From NCBI RefSeq assembly GCF_004014875.1, contig NZ_CP034929.1:496001-560000 (forward strand): DNA of 64,000 nt. The letters are read 5' to 3'. The DNA is from Nocardioides yefusunii. GTDB taxonomy: Bacteria > Actinomycetota > Actinomycetes > Propionibacteriales > Nocardioidaceae. Below the pieces are notes generated by a model. It saw only the letters and a list, made by a program, of their open reading frames with translations, was not told the DNA's origin and searched no databases. Positions within the stretch are counted from its first letter, which is position 1. Each line of letters starts with the position of its first letter. The position numbers and the translations under genes are program-made. Of the stretch, positions 55,901 through 62,854 are shown one piece after another.

Positions 55901-56165
55901 CGGCTTCGCGCAGCTTCTCCACCAGGTACTCGAAGTACTCCACGTGGCCGCCCTGGTAGGACGAGACGGCGATGCCCTGGACGTCCTCCTCGAGGGCGGC
56001 GTCGACGACCTCCTGCACCGAGCGGTTGTGGCCGAGGTGGATCACCTCTGCGCCCTGGCTCTGGAAGATGCGCCGCATGATGTTGATCGAGGCGTCGTGC
56101 CCGTCGAACAGCGCCGAGGCGGTGACGAGGCGGATGGGGTGCGTGGGCGTGTGCAGATCAGACAT
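52935..56165 (-). CDS. icmF: Fused isobutyryl-CoA mutase, IcmF
   Basis: This is a 1076-residue B12-dependent acyl-CoA mutase with its G-protein chaperone built in. Order: B12-binding domain (DGHDAS at about 21-26 supplies the lower-ligand His), MeaI-like GTPase domain (P-loop GTGGSGKSS at about 199-207, DPTRRKGGGALLGDRIR, ETPGIGQGD, NKFERRG), then the mutase barrel. It interconverts isobutyryl-CoA and n-butyryl-CoA. In the segment TAGVFPFKR a Phe stands where methylmalonyl-CoA mutase has its substrate-binding Tyr, which supports IcmF over MCM. ATG 56165 has AGAAGG upstream. A MarR gene lies next upstream, with a palindrome between them. Confidence 0.93.
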   Translation of the reverse strand: MSDLHTPTHPIRLVTASALFDGHDASINIMRRIFQSQGAEVIHLGHNRSVQEVVDAALEEDVQGIAVSSYQGGHVEYFEYLVEKLREAGAGHVKVVGGGGGVIVPSEIERLRASGVTIFSPEDGQRLGLAGMINSVVADCDFDPWAISRPTVEAVTSGDRLAVARTITGAEAGRLDADDLAALRAAAEASPAPVLGITGTGGSGKSSLTDELVRRFRVDQGDSLRIAVIAVDPTRRKGGGALLGDRIRANALDGDKIFFRSLATRGAHEVPEHLADVIAVTKAAGFDLVIVETPGIGQGDAAIVPFVDTSLYVMTPEFGAASQLEKIDMLDFADVVAINKFERRGAADALRDVARQMIRNREAFSSTPEQMPAFGTSAATFNDDGVTALYQHLRDLLATRGLRTSTGSLPRVDVRHSSGIRQVVPSERVRYLAEIAETVRSYHRCTVEYAEAARRTQRLDIVAGELVEANEDAAGVRTLLEQARKELPHEVADQISAWPAVVESYSGDEQVVKVRDKEIVTRLTKESLSGNKIPRVALPKYTDHGELVTFWRKENLPGFFPFTAGVFPFKRDGEDPARMFAGEGDPARTNRRFKMLSSEGEATRLSTAFDSVTLYGRDPDLRPDVYGKVGTSGVSVATLQDMKDLYDGFDLVHPSTSVSMTINGPAPTVLAFFLNTAIDQQVDRFRASEGREPTGAEFDELRAFALANVRGTVQADILKEDQGQNTCLFSTEFSLRMMADIQEWFIQNQVRNFYSVSISGYHIAEAGANPISQLAFTLANGFTYVEAYLARGMDVDDFAPNLSFFFSNGMDPEYSVLGRVARRIWAVTMKEKYGASERSQKLKYHVQTSGRSLHAQEMDFNDIRTTLQALIAIYDNANSLHTNAYDEAVTTPTEESVRRALAIQMIINREWGLAMNENPNQGSFVIDELTDLVEAAVLLEFDRISERGGVLGAMETGYQRGRIQDESMLYEHRKHDGTLPIIGVNTFLDPHADEAEPMEIELARATEEEKSSQLSRVRTWQAKHSTEAEVALARLKEAAVSGDNVFSVLMDAARVCSLQQVTEAFFEVGGQYRRNV

Positions 56166-56192
56166 CGAAGACCTTCTGGCGATTACTGGGAC

Positions 56193-56208
56193 ATCCAAGG
56201 AATTGGAT
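56193..56208. promoter_or_regulatory. 16-bp palindrome in the icmF promoter region (probable MarR operator)
   Basis: ATCCAA-GGAA-TTGGAT, a perfect 6-bp inverted repeat 28 bp upstream of the icmF start, next to a TAATAT hexamer on the minus strand. The size suits MarR-family dimers; the MarR gene lies directly upstream. The surrounding 56190-56260 is much more AT-rich than its flanks. Confidence 0.6.
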
Positions 56209-56301
56209 ATTAGGACGCCCAAGTAAATATTGCTAGGAAGTCCAACCTTTTTCTTGCGACGACGCAGTGTCGGCCCCGCGGGGAGGCTCGCAGGAGGAGG
56301 G

Positions 56302-56823
56302 TCAGTGGCCGGTGACCACGTGGTCGCCGTGCGCGGTGCGCAGCTCGCCCAGCAGTCCGGTCAGGCGCGCGACGGCGTCCGGGGCCAGGCCCGGCTGCTC
56401 GAAGACCGAACCGTTAAGGCCGGCCGTGGCGCGGGTGAGCACCTCGCGGCCGGCGTCGGTGATCGCGGCCAGCACCACGCGGCCGTCGTCGGGGTCGCGC
56501 AGGCGCTCGACGAACCCCTGCTTCACCAGGCGGTCGACGGCGCTCGTGACGCTGGTCGGGTGCACCTGGAGCAACGAACCCAGGCGAGTCATGGCCATGG
56601 AGTTGGCTCGCGTGAAGAAGAGCACCTGCAGGACCTCGTAGCGCGCGAAGGTGAGCCCCAGGGGGCGCAGGACCGCGTCGATCTGCTCCATGAGCAACTG
56701 CTGGGCCCTCACCAGCGACGTGACCATGGCCATGCCGTCGGCGGCCTCGGACCACCCGTGCCGGATCCACTGCTCGCGGGCGTCGCGGATCGGGTCGCGT
56801 TCGTCGCGGCTGGGGCTGGGCAC
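56302..56823 (-). CDS. MarR-family transcriptional regulator
   Basis: This is a 173-residue MarR protein: LVRAQQLLMEQIDAVLRPLGL at the dimer helix, FARYEVLQVLFF, the recognition region MTRLGSLLQVHPTSVTSAVDRLV, and the wing DPDDGRVVLAAITDAGREVL. It starts at GTG 56823. It lies 136 bp upstream of icmF on the same strand, with a palindrome in between, so it probably senses an acyl-CoA or related compound and controls icmF. The ligand is unknown. Confidence 0.88.
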   Translation of the reverse strand: MPSPSRDERDPIRDAREQWIRHGWSEAADGMAMVTSLVRAQQLLMEQIDAVLRPLGLTFARYEVLQVLFFTRANSMAMTRLGSLLQVHPTSVTSAVDRLVKQGFVERLRDPDDGRVVLAAITDAGREVLTRATAGLNGSVFEQPGLAPDAVARLTGLLGELRTAHGDHVVTGH

Positions 56824-56901
56824 GCGTGCAGGCTAACGCATCTGCGTGGACGTCCATGCTTTTCTCGGTCGCGGCCCGCGCGCCAGTGAGGAGCGGCTCC
56901 G

Positions 56902-56913
56902 TATCCTCGCTCC
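56902..56913 (+). promoter_or_regulatory. Leaderless -10 element for the rhomboid gene
   Basis: TATCCT (56902-56907), then six bases to ATG 56914. Confidence 0.6.
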
Positions 56914-57522
56914 ATGGCCCAGGTCACCCCGTTCCCCTCGCCGCGTCGTCAGCAACGGTCGCGATGGATCACCGCCGCTGCGTGGAGCGGCGGGTTCGTG
57001 GCGTTGCTGTGGCTCGTCGAACTCCTCGACGTGCTCTCCGGCAACCAGCTCGACGACGACGGCATCCGTCCGCTCGATCCCGACGGTCTGGTCGGCGTCC
57101 TGCTCGCGCCGTTCCTGCACGGCAGCTGGGCCCACCTGCTCTCCAACACCGGTCCGCTGCTGGTGCTCGGATTCCTGGTGCTGCTCTCCGGCGTGGGTCG
57201 ATGGCTGCAGGTGATGATCACCGTGATGGTGGTCTCGGGGCTGGGCACCTGGGTCGTCGGCGGCGCGGGCACCGTCCACATCGGCGCCTCGGGCGTCGTG
57301 TTCGGGCTGCTGGCCTACCTGCTGGTGCGCGGGTGGTTCGCGCGCGACCTGAAACAGATCGCCGTCGGCGTGCTGGTCTTCCTGGTGTACGGGTCCCTGC
57401 TGTGGGGCGTGCTCCCCACCCAGGTGGGCGTCTCGTGGCAGGCCCACCTGTTCGGCGCCGTCGGCGGAGTGGTCGCGGCGTGGATGCTGGACCGCCGCGA
57501 GGCACCTGCGCTGCGGGGCTGA
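56914..57522 (+). CDS. Rhomboid-family intramembrane serine protease
   Basis: This is 202 residues with about six membrane segments. The catalytic pair is visible: Ser126 in HIGASGVVFG and His178 in SWQAHLFGA. The N-terminal rhomboid block HGSWAHLLSNTGPLLVLG is also present. It cleaves single-pass membrane proteins within the bilayer. No substrate is evident. It is divergent from the MarR gene, with a leaderless-type promoter of its own, and is followed by a hairpin that also serves the convergent SDR operon. Confidence 0.9.
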   Translation: MAQVTPFPSPRRQQRSRWITAAAWSGGFVALLWLVELLDVLSGNQLDDDGIRPLDPDGLVGVLLAPFLHGSWAHLLSNTGPLLVLGFLVLLSGVGRWLQVMITVMVVSGLGTWVVGGAGTVHIGASGVVFGLLAYLLVRGWFARDLKQIAVGVLVFLVYGSLLWGVLPTQVGVSWQAHLFGAVGGVVAAWMLDRREAPALRG

Positions 57523-57529
57523 GACTCGA

Positions 57530-57565
57530 CACCGGGCGGCCGCGCACTGCCGCGACCGCCCGGTG
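57530..57565. terminator. Bidirectional terminator between rhomboid and SDR genes
   Basis: A stem of about 15 bp with one mismatch (57530-57544 with 57551-57565) and a 6-nt loop, between convergent stops. Confidence 0.75.
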
Positions 57566-57585
57566 GGTCGGTGTGTGCCGAGGGC

Positions 57586-58338
57586 TCAGATGCCGGGGCC
57601 GCCGGTCAGGTAGAGCGTCTGGCCGGTCGCGAAGCCGGCACCCTCGCTGACGAAGTACGCGACCGCGTGGGCCACGTCGTCGGGGGCACCGATGCGACCG
57701 ACCGGGATCGTCTTCGACGCGGCGGCCTTGAGGTCGGCGAAGTCGGTGCCCATGCGCTCGGCGGTGGCCACCGTCATCTCGGTCTCGATGAAGCCCGGGG
57801 CGATCGCGTTGACCGTCACCCCGAACTTGCCGAGCTCCAGGGCCAGGGTGCGGGTGAATCCCTGCAGACCGGCCTTGGCGGCGGAGTAGTTGGCCTGCCC
57901 GCGGTTGCCCAGCGCGGAGGCGCTGGAGAGGTTGACGATGCGTCCCCAGCCGGACGTGGTCATGGACGCCTGGCAGGCGCGCGACATCAGGAAGGCGCCG
58001 CGCAGGTGCACGCCCATGACCTGGTCCCAGTCGGAGACCGACATCTTGAAGAGCAGGTTGTCGCGCAGGATGCCGGCGTTGTTGACCAGGACGCCGACAG
58101 GGCCGAGCTCCTCGGTGATCCGGGCGACGCCGGACTCGACCGCGGCCTCGTCGGAGACGTCGACGCCGTAGGCCGCCGCGGTGCCGCCGGCTGCCGTGAT
58201 CGCGGCGACCACCTCGGCTCCGGCGGTGGCGTCGAGGTCGAGGACGGCGACGGGGTGGCCCTCGGCGGCGAGGCGCTGGGCGATGGCGGCACCGATGCCG
58301 CGGGCTGCGCCGGTGACGACGGCGACGGGCTTGCTCAT
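57586..58338 (-). CDS. SDR-family oxidoreductase (FabG-like 3-oxoacyl reductase/3-hydroxyacyl dehydrogenase)
   Basis: This is a 250-residue classical SDR: VTGAARGIGAAIAQRLAAEG, LDLDATAG (Asp favouring NAD), NNAGILRDNLLFKM, VNLSSASALGNRGQ, catalytic YSAAK and APGFIETEM. ATG 58338 has GAGGAG upstream. It is third in a minus-strand operon with an APH-type kinase (59614) and an acyl-CoA dehydrogenase (58379). If those two work like LvaA/LvaC, this enzyme would oxidise the resulting 3-hydroxyacyl-CoA. Confidence 0.88.
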   Translation of the reverse strand: MSKPVAVVTGAARGIGAAIAQRLAAEGHPVAVLDLDATAGAEVVAAITAAGGTAAAYGVDVSDEAAVESGVARITEELGPVGVLVNNAGILRDNLLFKMSVSDWDQVMGVHLRGAFLMSRACQASMTTSGWGRIVNLSSASALGNRGQANYSAAKAGLQGFTRTLALELGKFGVTVNAIAPGFIETEMTVATAERMGTDFADLKAAASKTIPVGRIGAPDDVAHAVAYFVSEGAGFATGQTLYLTGGPGI

Positions 58339-58378
58339 GGGGTTCTCCTCGGTGAAGTCAGCAGGTGGGGAAGGGCGG

Positions 58379-59584
58379 TCAGCCCACGTAGGGCGGGGTC
58401 TTGCGCATCTCGAGGCGTGCGACGGTGCGACGGTGCACGGCGTCGGGGCCGTCCACGATCCGCAGCACCCGGGCCCACGCGTAGAAGTAGGCCAGCGGGG
58501 TGTCGTCGCAGACCCCCATGGCACCGAAGAGCTCGATCGCACGGTCGATGACCGTGGTCGCCATGGCCGGGGCCGAGACCTTGATGGCGGAGATCTCGCT
58601 GCGGGCGCCCTTGGCGCCGAACTGGTCGATCTTCCAGGCGGCGTCGAGCACGTGCAGGCGGGCCTGGTCGATGTCGATGCGCGACTGGGCGATGGCGTCC
58701 TGCACGTTGGAGAACTCCGAGAGGGGCTGACCGAAGGCCACGCGCGACGTGGCGCGGTCGACCATCAGGGCCAGGGCGCGCTCGGCCATGCCGATGGCGC
58801 GCATGGCGTGGTGGATGCGGCCCGGGCCCAGGCGGGCCTGGGAGATCACGAAGCCGTCGCCCTCGCCGGCGAGCAGGTTGCTCACCGGGACGCGCACGTC
58901 GCGGAAGACGAGCTCGCAGTGGCCGTGCTGGTCCTGGTAGCCGAAGATCGGCAGCGAGCGCACGATCTCCAGGCCGGGGGTGTCACGGGGGACGAGCACC
59001 ATCGACTGCTGACGGTGGGTGTCGGCCTCAGGGTCGGTCTTGCCCATCACGATGAAGATCTCGCAGCGCTCGTCGGCCACGCCGGTGATCCACCACTTGC
59101 GGCCGTTGATCACGTACTCGTCGCCCTCACGACGGATCGTGGTGGTGATGTTGGTGGCGTCGGAGGAGGCGACCTCGGGCTCGGTCATCGCGAACGCGGA
59201 GCGGATCCGTCCGTCCAGCAGGGGTTCGAGCCAGCGCTCGCGCTGCTCGGGGGTGGCGAAGAGCTCGAGGGTCTCCATGTTGCCGGTGTCGGGGGCCTGG
59301 CAGTTGATCGCCTCGGGTGCGATCACCGGCGACCACCCGGTGATCTCGGCGATGGTGGCGTACTCGACGTTGCTCATGCCGGAGTACTTGTGGTGGAAGA
59401 GGTTCCACAGGCCACGCCTGCGGGCCTCGGCCTTGAGGTCCTCCATCACCGGGGGGTGGGCGTGGTCGCCGTGGGTGCGCAGGTGCTCGTCCCAGACGGG
59501 CTCGGCGGGGAAGACGTGGGAACGCATGAAGTCCCACATGTTCTCGGCGGTCTCGGTGGCACGGGGTGACAGGGAGAAGTCCAT
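58379..59584 (-). CDS. Acyl-CoA dehydrogenase of the ACAD10/11-LvaC type
   Basis: This is a 401-residue acyl-CoA dehydrogenase: FAMTEPEVASSDATNITTTI, NGRKWWITGVADERCEIFIVMG (NGRKWWITG visible), LGPGRIHHAMRAIGMAERAL, the RVAFGQPL region and an IELFGAMGVCDDTPLAYFYAW C-terminal segment. These fit the ACAD10/ACAD11-like branch rather than the beta-oxidation short-chain type. The directly upstream gene is an APH-fold kinase, the partner domain that is fused to this one in mammalian ACAD10/11 and separate in the bacterial LvaA/LvaC pair. Together they would convert 4-hydroxyacyl-CoA to 3-hydroxyacyl-CoA through a phosphorylated intermediate. The substrate is inferred. Confidence 0.85.
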   Translation of the reverse strand: MDFSLSPRATETAENMWDFMRSHVFPAEPVWDEHLRTHGDHAHPPVMEDLKAEARRRGLWNLFHHKYSGMSNVEYATIAEITGWSPVIAPEAINCQAPDTGNMETLELFATPEQRERWLEPLLDGRIRSAFAMTEPEVASSDATNITTTIRREGDEYVINGRKWWITGVADERCEIFIVMGKTDPEADTHRQQSMVLVPRDTPGLEIVRSLPIFGYQDQHGHCELVFRDVRVPVSNLLAGEGDGFVISQARLGPGRIHHAMRAIGMAERALALMVDRATSRVAFGQPLSEFSNVQDAIAQSRIDIDQARLHVLDAAWKIDQFGAKGARSEISAIKVSAPAMATTVIDRAIELFGAMGVCDDTPLAYFYAWARVLRIVDGPDAVHRRTVARLEMRKTPPYVG

Positions 59585-59613
59585 GGTGTCGCTTTCGGGC
59601 TCGGTGGGAGGGG

Positions 59614-60630
59614 TCAGAGGAGGGCGAGGCCGGTCCGGCCCAGGTGCAGCACCTCGGCGTCGAGGTCACCGAAGTCCTGTCCGGCCATGTCGCCGGCACG
59701 GGAACGGGCCGAGACCCCCTGGGTGATGACGGCGAACTTGAAGTGGGCGAAGGCGCGGTACCAGTCGAGGTCGTCCAGTGCGGCGCCCGAGCGTGCGGAG
59801 TAGCGCTGCAGCATCTCCTCGCGGCTCGGGAAGCCGGGCAGGTGGGAGACGCCGGGGATCAGGCTGAGCGGACGGTCCGCGGGGCCGTTCCAGAACAGGT
59901 CCAGCAGGGCGACGTCGGTCATCGGGTCCCCGAGGGTGGAGAGCTCCCAGTCCAGGACGGCGTTGATCGTGCCGGGGGTGGAGGCGTCGAGGACGACGTT
60001 GTCGAGGCGGTAGTCGCCGTGGACGAGGGTCGAGCGCTGCTGGACCGGCACCGACTCCGCGAGGCGCTGGGCCAGCAGGTCGATCTCCGGGACGTCCTGG
60101 CTGCGGCTGGCCTCCCACTGGCCGGTCCAGCGGCGGACCTGACGCGTGGCGAAGCCGGAGGGGCGTCCGTAGTCGCCCAGTCCCACGGCCTCGTGGTCGA
60201 CGGCGTGCAGGTCGGCGAGGGTGTCCACGAAGCCGAACGCCACTGCACGTCGGCTCTCGGCGTCGTCGGCCCAGCCCACGGGCAGGTGGTCGCGCACGAC
60301 GTGGCCCGCGACGCGTTCCATGACGTAGCAGGGCACCCCGAGGAGGTCTCCGGAGTCGACGAGGACGATCCGGGGGACCGGGACGTCGCTGGCGGCCAGG
60401 GCGGACTGGACGCGGGCCTCGCGCAGCATGTCGTGGGCGCTGGGCAGCAGGTCGCCCGTCGGTGGGCGGCGCAGCACCAGGGTGCCGGCGGCGCTCTCGA
60501 GGAAGTAGGTGAGGTTGGACTTCCCGCCGGTCACGAGGTTCATGTCCAGGGAGTTCCAGCGGTTGTCGCCGGTGGCGGCGGCAACGGCCGAGGCGATCAC
60601 GTCAACAGGGGCGGGGGCGGTCTTCGGCAC
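59614..60630 (-). CDS. APH-fold phosphotransferase, LvaA/ACAD10-11 kinase-like
   Basis: This is a 338-residue aminoglycoside-phosphotransferase-fold protein: LVTGGKSNLTYFLES (nucleotide loop), LVLRRPPTGDLLPSAHDMLREARV, YVMERVAGHVVRDHLP, catalytic VHGDYRLDNVVLD and metal-binding LDWELSTLGDPMTDVA. This specific pattern is that of the kinase domain of ACAD10/11 and LvaA, not of antibiotic-resistance enzymes. Its stop lies 29 bp before the acyl-CoA dehydrogenase start. The likely role is phosphorylating the hydroxyl of a 4-hydroxyacyl-CoA. Confidence 0.85.
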   Translation of the reverse strand: MPKTAPAPVDVIASAVAAATGDNRWNSLDMNLVTGGKSNLTYFLESAAGTLVLRRPPTGDLLPSAHDMLREARVQSALAASDVPVPRIVLVDSGDLLGVPCYVMERVAGHVVRDHLPVGWADDAESRRAVAFGFVDTLADLHAVDHEAVGLGDYGRPSGFATRQVRRWTGQWEASRSQDVPEIDLLAQRLAESVPVQQRSTLVHGDYRLDNVVLDASTPGTINAVLDWELSTLGDPMTDVALLDLFWNGPADRPLSLIPGVSHLPGFPSREEMLQRYSARSGAALDDLDWYRAFAHFKFAVITQGVSARSRAGDMAGQDFGDLDAEVLHLGRTGLALL

Positions 60631-60655
60631 GTCTCATCTCCTGAACTGAATTCAT

Positions 60656-60671
60656 TACAGCGGCTACTGTA
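60656..60671. promoter_or_regulatory. Palindrome in the divergent promoter region of the kinase and thiolase genes
   Basis: TACAG-CGGCTA-CTGTA, 5-bp arms, 26 bp upstream of the kinase start and next to a TGAATTCA palindrome. It is a candidate operator for an acyl-CoA-responsive regulator; which one is unknown. Confidence 0.45.
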
Positions 60672-60774
60672 GGTCGTCCCGGGGTGCTGGTCCAGAGATT
60701 CCGAACGTCGTCTCCACGCGGGAACGCACCGGGCACGGTGCCTGCGCCCCCCCCTGACCCGACGAGGAGATTCC

Positions 60775-61992
60775 ATGCCTGAAGCCGTGATTGTCTCGAC
60801 TGCCCGATCGCCCATCGGTCGTGCGATGAAGGGGTCCCTCAAGGACCTCCGCCCCGACGACCTGGCCGCCACGATGGTCCGCGAAGCACTCGCTGCGGTG
60901 CCCCAGGTCGAGGCCGCGATGGTCGACGACCTGATGCTCGGCTGCGCCCAGCCTGCCGGCGAGCACGGCCACAACATGGCCCGCGCCGTCTCGATCCTCG
61001 CGGGCCTGCACGAGACCCCCGGCGTGACCGTCAATCGCTACTGCTCCTCCAGCCTGCAGACCACCCGCATGGCGCTGCACGCGATCAAGGCGGGGGAGGG
61101 GGACGTCTTCGTCTCGGCAGGCGTGGAGATGGTCAGCCGCTACTTCAACGGGCTCGCCGACGCGCCCGAGGAGTCGAAGAACCCCCTCTTCGCCGCGGCC
61201 GCCGAACGCAGCCGCGCCCTCGTCGCGAGCGGAGCCGACTGGAGTGACCCGGTCCTCGAGGGTGGACTGCCCGACTACTACCAGGGGATGGGTTTCACCG
61301 CCGAGAACGTCGCCCGGATCACCGGCGTCACGCGTGCGGAGCAGGACGCGTTCGCGGCCCGCAGCCAGAACCGCGCCGAGGCCTCCATCGCCTCGGGTTT
61401 CTGGGCCTCCGACATCACCCCGGTCACCCTGCCCGACGGCACCGTGGTCTCGGCCGACGACGGCCCGCGCGCGGGCACCACGGTCGAGCGTCTCGCCGAG
61501 ATGCAGCCGGCGTTCCGCCCCGACGGCACCGTGACGGCCGGCAACTGCTGTGCCCTCAACGACGGCGCCGCGGCACTCGTGGTGATGAGTGACCGCCGAG
61601 CCGCCGAGCTCGGCATCCAGCCGCTGGCCCGCATCGTCTCCACCGGCGTCAGCGGTCTCTCGCCCGAGATCATGGGCCTGGGCCCGGTCGAGGCGTCGCG
61701 CCGAGCCCTGGCGCTCGCCGGCATGGGGGTCGGAGACATCGACCTGTTCGAGCTCAATGAGGCGTTCGCTGCCCAGGTCATCCCCTCGATGCGTCAGCTC
61801 GGCATCGACGAGGACAAGGTCAACGTCCACGGTGGGGCCATCGCGGTGGGGCACCCGTTCGGCATGACCGGTGCTCGTATGACGAGCACCCTCATCAACG
61901 CCCTGCGCTGGGACGACAAGGAGCGCGGCCTGATGACGATGTGCGTCGGCGGCGGGCAGGGCATGGCGATGGTGCTCGAGCGCCTCTCCTGA
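60775..61992 (+). CDS. Acetyl-CoA C-acyltransferase (thiolase), FadA-like
   Basis: This is a 405-residue thiolase with Cys90 in NRYCSSSLQTTRMAL, the loop [64 protein letters not shown] (catalytic His) and MTMCVGGGQGMAMV (second Cys). The FadA type usually handles medium or long acyl chains and partners a FadB-like protein, which is not in the window unless the 3-hydroxyacyl-CoA dehydrogenase at 62855 works with it. ATG 60775 has GAGGAG upstream. Divergent from the kinase operon; followed by a bidirectional terminator. Confidence 0.92.
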   Translation: MPEAVIVSTARSPIGRAMKGSLKDLRPDDLAATMVREALAAVPQVEAAMVDDLMLGCAQPAGEHGHNMARAVSILAGLHETPGVTVNRYCSSSLQTTRMALHAIKAGEGDVFVSAGVEMVSRYFNGLADAPEESKNPLFAAAAERSRALVASGADWSDPVLEGGLPDYYQGMGFTAENVARITGVTRAEQDAFAARSQNRAEASIASGFWASDITPVTLPDGTVVSADDGPRAGTTVERLAEMQPAFRPDGTVTAGNCCALNDGAAALVVMSDRRAAELGIQPLARIVSTGVSGLSPEIMGLGPVEASRRALALAGMGVGDIDLFELNEAFAAQVIPSMRQLGIDEDKVNVHGGAIAVGHPFGMTGARMTSTLINALRWDDKERGLMTMCVGGGQGMAMVLERLS

Positions 61993-62024
61993 TTCCGCGA
62001 CCTCCCTGCGGGGGAGGGCGTGAC

Positions 62025-62068
62025 AGGGGCCGCGGGCCCGGGGTGGATGTCCCCGGCCCGTGGCCCCT
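62025..62068. terminator. Bidirectional terminator between thiolase and TetR genes
   Basis: AGGGGCC and CGGGCC blocks at 62025-62043 pair with 62051-62068, an imperfect stem of about 17 bp with a 7-nt loop, between convergent stops. Confidence 0.75.
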
Positions 62069-62074
62069 TCGTCG

Positions 62075-62731
62075 TCAGTGGTCGCTGAGGCGGCGGAGGG
62101 CCGGGAGCAGCTCCTCGAGCACCGGCAGTGCTCGTCGAGCGGCCTCGACCGCGTGCGCGTCGGGGTGGTGGGTGGCCAGGCGCTCGGGGTGCAGCGGCTG
62201 GGTGGCGCGCACCATCGCGGCGTCGAACTCGGTGAACGGGTCCTCGGTCTCGCCGCGCAGCCAGCGGCGCAGCACGAAGTTGTGGGCGGTGATGACGGCG
62301 TTGGCCACCAGCTCGGCCTCCAGGCGGGCCTCGACCGCGGAGCCGAGCTCGGCCTTGATCGCGGTCTTGAACGTGCGCTGGTAGGCGCGCTGTCCGGCGG
62401 CCTCGCTGCGACGGATGGCGGGCACCGACGTGCTCAGGCGGTACCGGACGCGGGCCCGTTCGCCCTCCTCGAGGTAGTGCTCCAGGACGAGTCGGGCGGC
62501 GGCGGCGACACGGGTGGCGAGGGCGTCGTCCTGGGCCAGGCGGGCGTCGACGGCGGCGACCACGAGCTCGTGGTCGGGCAGGACGGCGTCCTCCTTGGCC
62601 CGGAAGTGGCGGAAGAACGTGGTGCGTCCGACGCCGGCGCGTTCGGCGACGTCCTCGACGGTGGTCGCCTCGAACCCCTGCTCCTCGAAGAGGGAGAACG
62701 CGGCTTCGACGATGCGGTCGCGGGTCGACAT
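62075..62731 (-). CDS. TetR-family transcriptional regulator
   Basis: This is a 218-residue TetR protein. The HTH is clear: RDRIVEAAFSLFEEQGFEAT, VEDVAERAGVGRTTFFRHFRAKEDAV. The C-terminal domain is helical with several Arg/Glu-rich helices. ATG 62731 has GGAAGG upstream. It is divergent from the 3-hydroxyacyl-CoA dehydrogenase gene. The shared promoter holds four alternating half-sites, so it probably represses both directions in response to an acyl-CoA. The ligand is inferred from neighbours only. Confidence 0.88.
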   Translation of the reverse strand: MSTRDRIVEAAFSLFEEQGFEATTVEDVAERAGVGRTTFFRHFRAKEDAVLPDHELVVAAVDARLAQDDALATRVAAAARLVLEHYLEEGERARVRYRLSTSVPAIRRSEAAGQRAYQRTFKTAIKAELGSAVEARLEAELVANAVITAHNFVLRRWLRGETEDPFTEFDAAMVRATQPLHPERLATHHPDAHAVEAARRALPVLEELLPALRRLSDH

Positions 62732-62792
62732 GATGCCTTCCGGTCGGGGAATCAAGAGGAGATTACGTGCTTTTCGGATCCCGTGCTTTGGT

Positions 62793-62831
62793 TACCGTAC
62801 GGTACTGAGTACCGTGTACGACGGTACTGAG
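62793..62831. promoter_or_regulatory. Four-half-site operator array between TetR and 3-hydroxyacyl-CoA dehydrogenase genes
   Basis: Order: TACCGT (62793), ACGGTA (62799), TACCGT (62810), ACGGTA (62821). Each ACGGTA is followed by CTGAG. Sites 1-2 form a perfect 12-bp palindrome, and sites 2-3 form a perfect everted pair (ACGGTAC-TGA-GTACCGT). It fits cooperative TetR dimers. Confidence 0.75.
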
Positions 62832-62854
62832 TTCCCTGAGCGAGAGGCAAGAGG

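Noticed and set aside
53604..56213. 869-codon open frame opposite icmF
   Set aside because: It is antisense to a full-length multi-domain enzyme with all motifs in place; no independent evidence of coding.
59614..60630. Aminoglycoside resistance kinase
   Set aside because: The fold is shared, but the LVTGGKSNLTYFLES and DWELSTLGDP segments and the adjacent ACAD gene point to the ACAD10/11-LvaA branch.
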